A stretch of DNA of 64,000 bases from PWXP01 sp040772845 (lineage in GTDB: Bacteria; Planctomycetota; Planctomycetia; Pirellulales; Thermoguttaceae). The notes under the pieces are model-generated. The model saw only the letters and a program-made list of their open reading frames with translations. It made no database searches and was not told where the DNA came from. This document shows positions 60,046 to 64,000 of the stretch, piece by piece. The stretch is from NCBI GenBank assembly GCA_040772845.1, contig JAXGXG010000001.1, positions 6,944,001 through 7,008,000 on the forward strand. Direction: 5' to 3'. Made by a program: the position numbers and the translations under genes. Each line of letters begins with the position of its first letter. Within the stretch, counting starts at the first letter, position 1.

Positions 60046-62211
60046 ATGTCTGCTTCGCCTTCCTTCGCAACCTTGTCCTCGCCGCGCCAAGATCGGCCAT
60101 GTATTCCTTCGCGAGCCCTTACGGTTCTCGCCGTGCTTGTGCTGAATCTGCTGGTGGCGGCGTATTCATGCGCAGCGGCAGACGAAGCGGCGCCGGCCGA
60201 CGTGGTTTTCGCCGTGCGACCTTATGGGCCGGACGGGCACTACTATGCCAATTTCGGCTATTACTGCTTCGATCCGGAGCAGAAGGTGTATCCGCAGGGC
60301 GGCGGCGCGCTGCGCCGCTTGAATCTCCGTACGTCGGAGGTGACCTCGTTGCTGGAGGATCCGACCGGCGGCGTCCGCGACCCGCAAGTGCACTACGACG
60401 GCGACAAGGTCCTCTTCTCGTATCGGCCGGGCGGAAGCGAGCATTATCATCTGTACGAGATGAACGTGGACGGCGCCGGCTTACGCCAGTTGACCGACGG
60501 GCCGTTCGACGATATCGAACCGACCTACATGCCCGACGGTTCGATTGTCTTCTGTTCGTCGCGCTGCAATCGCTGGGTACTGTGCTGGAAGGCGCCGGTT
60601 GCCATCCTTTACCGTTGCGATGCCGACGGCGGCAATATCGAAATGCTCAGCAGCAACGCGGTTACGGAGAACACGCCAGCCGTGCTACCTGACGGGCGGC
60701 TGCTTTACACGCGTTGGGAATACGTCGAACGGAGCCAGCTTTGCTACCATCACCTGTGGACCGTCAACGCCGACGGCACCGGCCAGATGACCTTTTTCGG
60801 CAATATGCATCCGATCGGGATGGCCTACAACGTGGCGCGAGAGGTGGGCAAAGAGGTGCGTTACAACAACGTGCCGGGTGCGGTTGCCATGCTCGACGCG
60901 AAACCGATCCCCGGGACGCGCAAGGTTGTGGCCATCTTCTCGCCCGGTCACGGACGCCGTGAGCACATGGGGTTCGTTACCGTTATCGACCCGCGCCGCG
61001 GCCCGGACCACGAGCCTTCGGCGCAACGGATCCATCCCGGCGGCGACTGGCGCGATCCGTATCCCGTTGCGGCCGACCGGTTCCTGGTGGCTCGGGCGAA
61101 TGAACTCCATGCGATGGACCTCGACGGGAAGACGGAACTGCTGTATCGACTGCCGGACGGTCCGGAAAAGATGATGCTGCACGAGCCGCGCCTGATTCGT
61201 CCACGGCCGCGCGAAGTGCGTACGGCGTCGCGCGGCGATGCGGCCGAAGCAACCGGGCGGCTCATTTTGGCCGATGTGAACCGCAGCCGGAACATGGATG
61301 GCGTGGCCCGCGGCGAGGTCAAGAAGTTGCTCGTCCTGGAGCAACTTCCCGGCGCATTCCATAACAGCCCCGGGTTCGATGGCATCAGCCTTTGGGGGAC
61401 GTTTTCGATCCATCGCATTCTCGGAACCGTGCCTGTCGAGCCCGATGGCTCGGCCTATTTCGAGGCGCCGGCGATGCGCAGCCTGTTCTTTGTCGCGCTC
61501 GATGAGAACAATCTGGCGGTCAAGAAGATGCAGAGCTTCGTGACCGTTCAGCCGGGCGAAACCACGGGTTGTGTCGGATGCCACGAGCCCAGGACCGCCG
61601 CGCCTGCCAATCCCGGCACGGCGACCCTGCTGGCTCTCAACCGGCAGCCGAGCCCGATCACGCCCGTACCTGGAACGCCCGAGATTGTCGACTTCCGACG
61701 CCATGTGCAGCCGATTCTCGACAAGCATTGCGTCGGCTGCCACAATGCGAAGCAGCGGGATGGGGAGTTATGCCTGGAGGCTTCGCCAGGCATGCCGTCG
61801 CACGGCCGAGGGCGCGTCTTCTCGTCGTACGTTGCCCTGGTCCGCCGCCTGGGCGAGGTGGCCGACGGCCGCAACGCGCACGGCAATCGGCCGGCGCGGA
61901 GCACGGGCAGTTCGGCCAGCAAGCTCATGACACGCATCGACGGCAGCCACTACGACGTGAGGGTTTCGGAAGAAGAAGCCACAATGATCCGGCTCTGGCT
62001 CGACTCGGGCGCCGCGGCCAACGGCACCTATGCCATAATGGATGGCGGCACGCCCGAAAAACCGAGTCCGTCGTATCTCCGCGAAATGCAGCGTTACGGT
62101 ATCCTGCCCGCGAACTTCGATCCGGCAACGGAGGCCGTGGACCCCTACAACTTGGACGAGACCTACTGGCGCAGCTTCCACCATTCTCCGGCGCTGCCGG
62201 CCGGAGAGTGA
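60046..62211 (+). CDS. HzsA-like exported protein: beta-propeller with c-type heme sites
   Basis: 721 residues from the ATG at 60046; the open frame starts at 59929, but this start leads into a signal peptide (LTVLAVLVLNLLVAAYSCAA). A TolB/WD-like propeller fills about 30-480: VRDPQVHYDGDKVLFSYRPG, DIEPTYMPDGSIVFCSSRCN, NTPAVLPDGRLLYTRWEYV. Two heme c motifs CVGCH are at 509-513 and 562-566, the second in VQPILDKHCVGCHNAKQ, a planctomycete cytochrome pattern. The build resembles the alpha subunit of hydrazine synthase, and many planctomycetes without anammox have such homologues. Nothing else for anammox is present. It is divergent from the propeller gene at 56419. Confidence 0.78.
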   Translation: MSASPSFATLSSPRQDRPCIPSRALTVLAVLVLNLLVAAYSCAAADEAAPADVVFAVRPYGPDGHYYANFGYYCFDPEQKVYPQGGGALRRLNLRTSEVTSLLEDPTGGVRDPQVHYDGDKVLFSYRPGGSEHYHLYEMNVDGAGLRQLTDGPFDDIEPTYMPDGSIVFCSSRCNRWVLCWKAPVAILYRCDADGGNIEMLSSNAVTENTPAVLPDGRLLYTRWEYVERSQLCYHHLWTVNADGTGQMTFFGNMHPIGMAYNVAREVGKEVRYNNVPGAVAMLDAKPIPGTRKVVAIFSPGHGRREHMGFVTVIDPRRGPDHEPSAQRIHPGGDWRDPYPVAADRFLVARANELHAMDLDGKTELLYRLPDGPEKMMLHEPRLIRPRPREVRTASRGDAAEATGRLILADVNRSRNMDGVARGEVKKLLVLEQLPGAFHNSPGFDGISLWGTFSIHRILGTVPVEPDGSAYFEAPAMRSLFFVALDENNLAVKKMQSFVTVQPGETTGCVGCHEPRTAAPANPGTATLLALNRQPSPITPVPGTPEIVDFRRHVQPILDKHCVGCHNAKQRDGELCLEASPGMPSHGRGRVFSSYVALVRRLGEVADGRNAHGNRPARSTGSSASKLMTRIDGSHYDVRVSEEEATMIRLWLDSGAAANGTYAIMDGGTPEKPSPSYLREMQRYGILPANFDPATEAVDPYNLDETYWRSFHHSPALPAGE

Positions 62212-62215
62212 GGAG

Positions 62216-62403
62216 CTAGCCCGGATTATTCACGATAGGTAGGGTGGGTCAAACAAGCCGCTTCTTCTGCTGGGTCATCGGTCGCTGCTGCCGGCCTTGT
62301 TCCAGGCGGCGGGCTGTAAATCAGCTCGGTTGCGGCTTGTGCGGACCCACCAACGATCTGCGCGACCTTAACCCACCCTACGTAGATGAATAATCCGGGC
62401 TAG
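62216..62403. mobile_element. 188-bp MITE-like element with long terminal inverted repeats
   Basis: Left end 62216-62249 and right end 62371-62403 are inverted copies: CTAGCCCGGATTATTCA is perfectly matched, a 6-7 base spacer differs, and TAGGGTGGGT is perfectly matched again. The outer CTAG may be the duplicated or palindromic target. The 120-bp interior has no reading frame. The element sits 4 bp after the cytochrome gene's stop, so it could also end that transcript. Confidence 0.8.
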
Positions 62404-62560
62404 AACCTGCGTACATGTTTTGCCCCGAAAACCGCTAGCGACCCTGTTCGGCAAGGGTCTTGACACAACCCTTGCTGCGGATAACACTAATGTAATGGTG
62501 TCGGTGGGGCGCCAACGGCATGATTTGCATCGAACGCGTTTTGCTTCGGAGGTCGGTGGT

Positions 62561-63637
62561 ATGAATCGGGTTTTGACCGGTCTGCTCGGGATTACGGTGA
62601 TGTTGTCAGGCATGGTTGCACAGGCTGCCGTTTTTCCTTGGGATCCGACACCGGTCGATCTTGGGCAGCCGGGCGGCAACGAGACATACGACGATATCGA
62701 GGGCGATCCCTCGAACCCCGATGTCCTGTATACGGTGACTTTCAACAACAGTGCGAATTCCAGCAGAGTCTACAAGCAACAGCTTACGCGCGATGCCGAT
62801 GGCATGATTACCGGCAGCACGTACGTCGCCGACATTGCCTATACACCGGGCGAGTTCGTGAAAGCACTCGCGGTTCTCGAAAGCGACGTTGTGTATGGAT
62901 CGGCTGAGGAGTATCCTGTGCCAGGCGACACCGACGGTGGCGTTTATCGTTTCGACTTCAACGGCAATACGCTTACGAGCGTGGCGGACCTGACAGGGAT
63001 GCGCACCGACGGCGGGGCTGCCTTCGATCCGGAAGGGATCGCAATCGACCGCGCGAACAGTTATCTGTATGTGATGACCGACGATGCCACAGACCAAGAT
63101 GTGGCCCAGTACACGATCAATCCCGACGGTTCGCTCACGTACAACTGGATTGCGACGGTTCACGCAGGTGAAAAGAATGCTCGGACGGGAAGTGTTACGT
63201 CGGATGGCGATCTACTTACCGTCACCGGCGAAGGGACGACCTCGAACGTGTGGCGCGTTGCCTCGGATGGCACGGTGAGCAATCTGTTCGGCGAACCGCT
63301 CACCTACTTCGGCGACGATGGGCCACGTGACGTCCTGCTCTACGACGACTGCCTGTACGTGGCCGACGAGAACGGAATGCTCTACGCCTACGATTGGAAT
63401 GACGGCAGTCCTTCTGCGACGCCCTCCGATTCGTGGAATCTTCGCGACATCGGAATCGACGACGACCTCACTGTCGGAGGGCTTGGGCTGACCACGCAGG
63501 GCGAACTCCTGGTCAGCATCCGCGCAAGCGGCGGATATGGATGCATTCTGGCCTTCAATCTTCCTGAACCGTCGACCTTCCTGTTGGTCAGCCTGGGCGC
63601 CCTGATGCTGATGGGCCGCCGCCGCAGGCGTGCGTAG
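62561..63637 (+). CDS. PEP-CTERM exported protein
   Basis: 358 residues from the ATG at 62561 (ggaggtcgg upstream), which begins a signal peptide (LTGLLGITVMLSGMVAQAAV). The frame extends up to 62420 without support. The body is repetitive beta-propeller-like sequence: FDPEGIAIDRANSYLYVMTD, VAQYTINPDGSLTYNW, DGDLLTVTGEGTTSNVW. The C-terminus is a PEP-CTERM sorting signal: LPEPSTFLLVSLGALMLMG followed by RRRRRA. Such proteins are cut and anchored or released by exosortase and are often linked to exopolysaccharide production. No exosortase gene is in the window. The propeller-like body suggests binding rather than catalysis. Confidence 0.85.
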   Translation: MNRVLTGLLGITVMLSGMVAQAAVFPWDPTPVDLGQPGGNETYDDIEGDPSNPDVLYTVTFNNSANSSRVYKQQLTRDADGMITGSTYVADIAYTPGEFVKALAVLESDVVYGSAEEYPVPGDTDGGVYRFDFNGNTLTSVADLTGMRTDGGAAFDPEGIAIDRANSYLYVMTDDATDQDVAQYTINPDGSLTYNWIATVHAGEKNARTGSVTSDGDLLTVTGEGTTSNVWRVASDGTVSNLFGEPLTYFGDDGPRDVLLYDDCLYVADENGMLYAYDWNDGSPSATPSDSWNLRDIGIDDDLTVGGLGLTTQGELLVSIRASGGYGCILAFNLPEPSTFLLVSLGALMLMGRRRRRA

Positions 63638-63735
63638 GACCGGAGCGGCTCTACCCCACGGCTTCGTGGCCCGAACACATCTGCAGGTGTTTTGCGCCGT
63701 ATTCGCTGAGCCAGGCCGCCGGTCCGTGGCGCCTG

Positions 63736-64000
63736 CTATTTGGCATCGGGGGGCTCAACCGGCCGGACCAGTTGCGATATTTGCTTGAACTCGGGTGTGC
63801 CTGCACGTTCGCACCATTCGAACAGGGCGGCCTCTGTCGTGGTGAGCACCGCCCCGGCCGATTTCATGCGTTGCAGAGCGGTCAGGTAGTCCAATTCGGT
63901 GCGCGAGCCGACGGCATCGACCGCGACGTACACCTGCCAGCCGGCGGCCAGAAGGTCGTATACGGTCTGTTGGACACAGACGTGTGTCTCGATACCGCAC
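63736..64000 (-). CDS. isochorismatase-family hydrolase, 5' part outside the window
   Basis: The frame is open to the window edge; 87 C-terminal residues are visible. The segment starting GIETHVCVQQTVYDLLAAGW contains the catalytic Cys of the cysteine-hydrolase (isochorismatase) fold. It is followed by VYVAVDAVGSRTELDYLTAL and SAGAVLTTTEAALFEW, the normal end of the family. Members hydrolyse amides or isochorismate in the cytosol; this fragment cannot show the substrate. An ATG at 63933 is internal and not the start. Confidence 0.85.
   Translation of the reverse strand, partial: CGIETHVCVQQTVYDLLAAGWQVYVAVDAVGSRTELDYLTALQRMKSAGAVLTTTEAALFEWCERAGTPEFKQISQLVRPVEPPDAK

Noticed and set aside
60046..62211. 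Anammox hydrazine synthase
   Set aside because: Only an alpha-like architecture with two heme sites is present; no beta/gamma subunits or hydrazine dehydrogenase, and such homologues occur in non-anammox planctomycetes.

Overview
The window reads as a chromosomal segment of a planctomycete, probably of the Pirellulales/Pirellula-like group. This is inferred from gene content rather than a marker gene: an ExbB/ExbD operon ending in a membrane-anchored prenyltransferase-fold protein, duplicated tatA, a PEP-CTERM protein, large secreted PQQ-type propellers, a hydrazine-synthase-alpha-like cytochrome, a DUF1080-like protein, many secreted carbohydrate-active proteins, a stand-alone RNA polymerase alpha-CTD protein, and intergenic regions full of structured repeats. 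There are no rRNA genes and one tRNA gene.

Layout. 1-4186: exbB (cut by the window edge), exbD, a membrane/prenyltransferase-fold protein and two tatA genes with recognisable sigma70-type promoters. 4248-12173: a tRNA-Val(CAC) gene and a 7.8-kb element integrated in it. The element runs almost entirely on the minus strand: unknown 282-aa gene, AlpA-like regulator, winged-helix protein, DUF669-like protein, archaeo-eukaryotic-type primase, RepA/DnaB-like ATPase, HTH protein, XRE regulator, tyrosine integrase. A 23-bp core is repeated at both ends, and the displaced original 3' half of the tRNA plus its hairpin lies at the right end. The integrase reading frame runs through the core, so excision would replace its last 4 residues with an 83-residue tail now stranded at the other end.

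12691-15059: gamma-glutamyltransferase and 5-formyltetrahydrofolate cyclo-ligase. 15093-19982 (minus): sialidase, SGNH hydrolase and beta-helix protein, a likely secreted glycan-degradation operon. 20143-23579: a DUF1080-like remnant, an LRR-like exported protein and a sulfotransferase-glycosyltransferase fusion. 23580-24684: repeat region. 24685-35380: housekeeping genes (LptF/G permease, aminotransferase, ComF-type phosphoribosyltransferase, DUF502 protein, hemC, rpiB, CBS-domain cation/proton antiporter, acnA). 35756-38476: alpha-CTD protein followed by an overlapping three-gene unit (DUF3592, arrestin-like, P-loop protein). 38761-43481: Cys-rich exported protein, frameshifted DUF2294 remnant, PAS histidine kinase, TGS-domain GTPase.

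43589-64000: large exported proteins interrupted by repeats (46441-49140): a TIM-barrel-like protein, a small membrane protein bracketed by identical 75-bp repeats, a GH5-like glycosidase, two tail-to-tail PQQ-propeller proteins that both carry an embedded class I methyltransferase-like domain, a two-heme HzsA-like cytochrome, a 188-bp MITE-like element, a PEP-CTERM protein and the 3' end of an isochorismatase-family hydrolase.

The observations most worth following are the integrase C-terminal switch, the propeller/methyltransferase architecture, and the families of hairpin repeats shared between distant intergenic regions. All family assignments are from reading the sequence; no database search was run.
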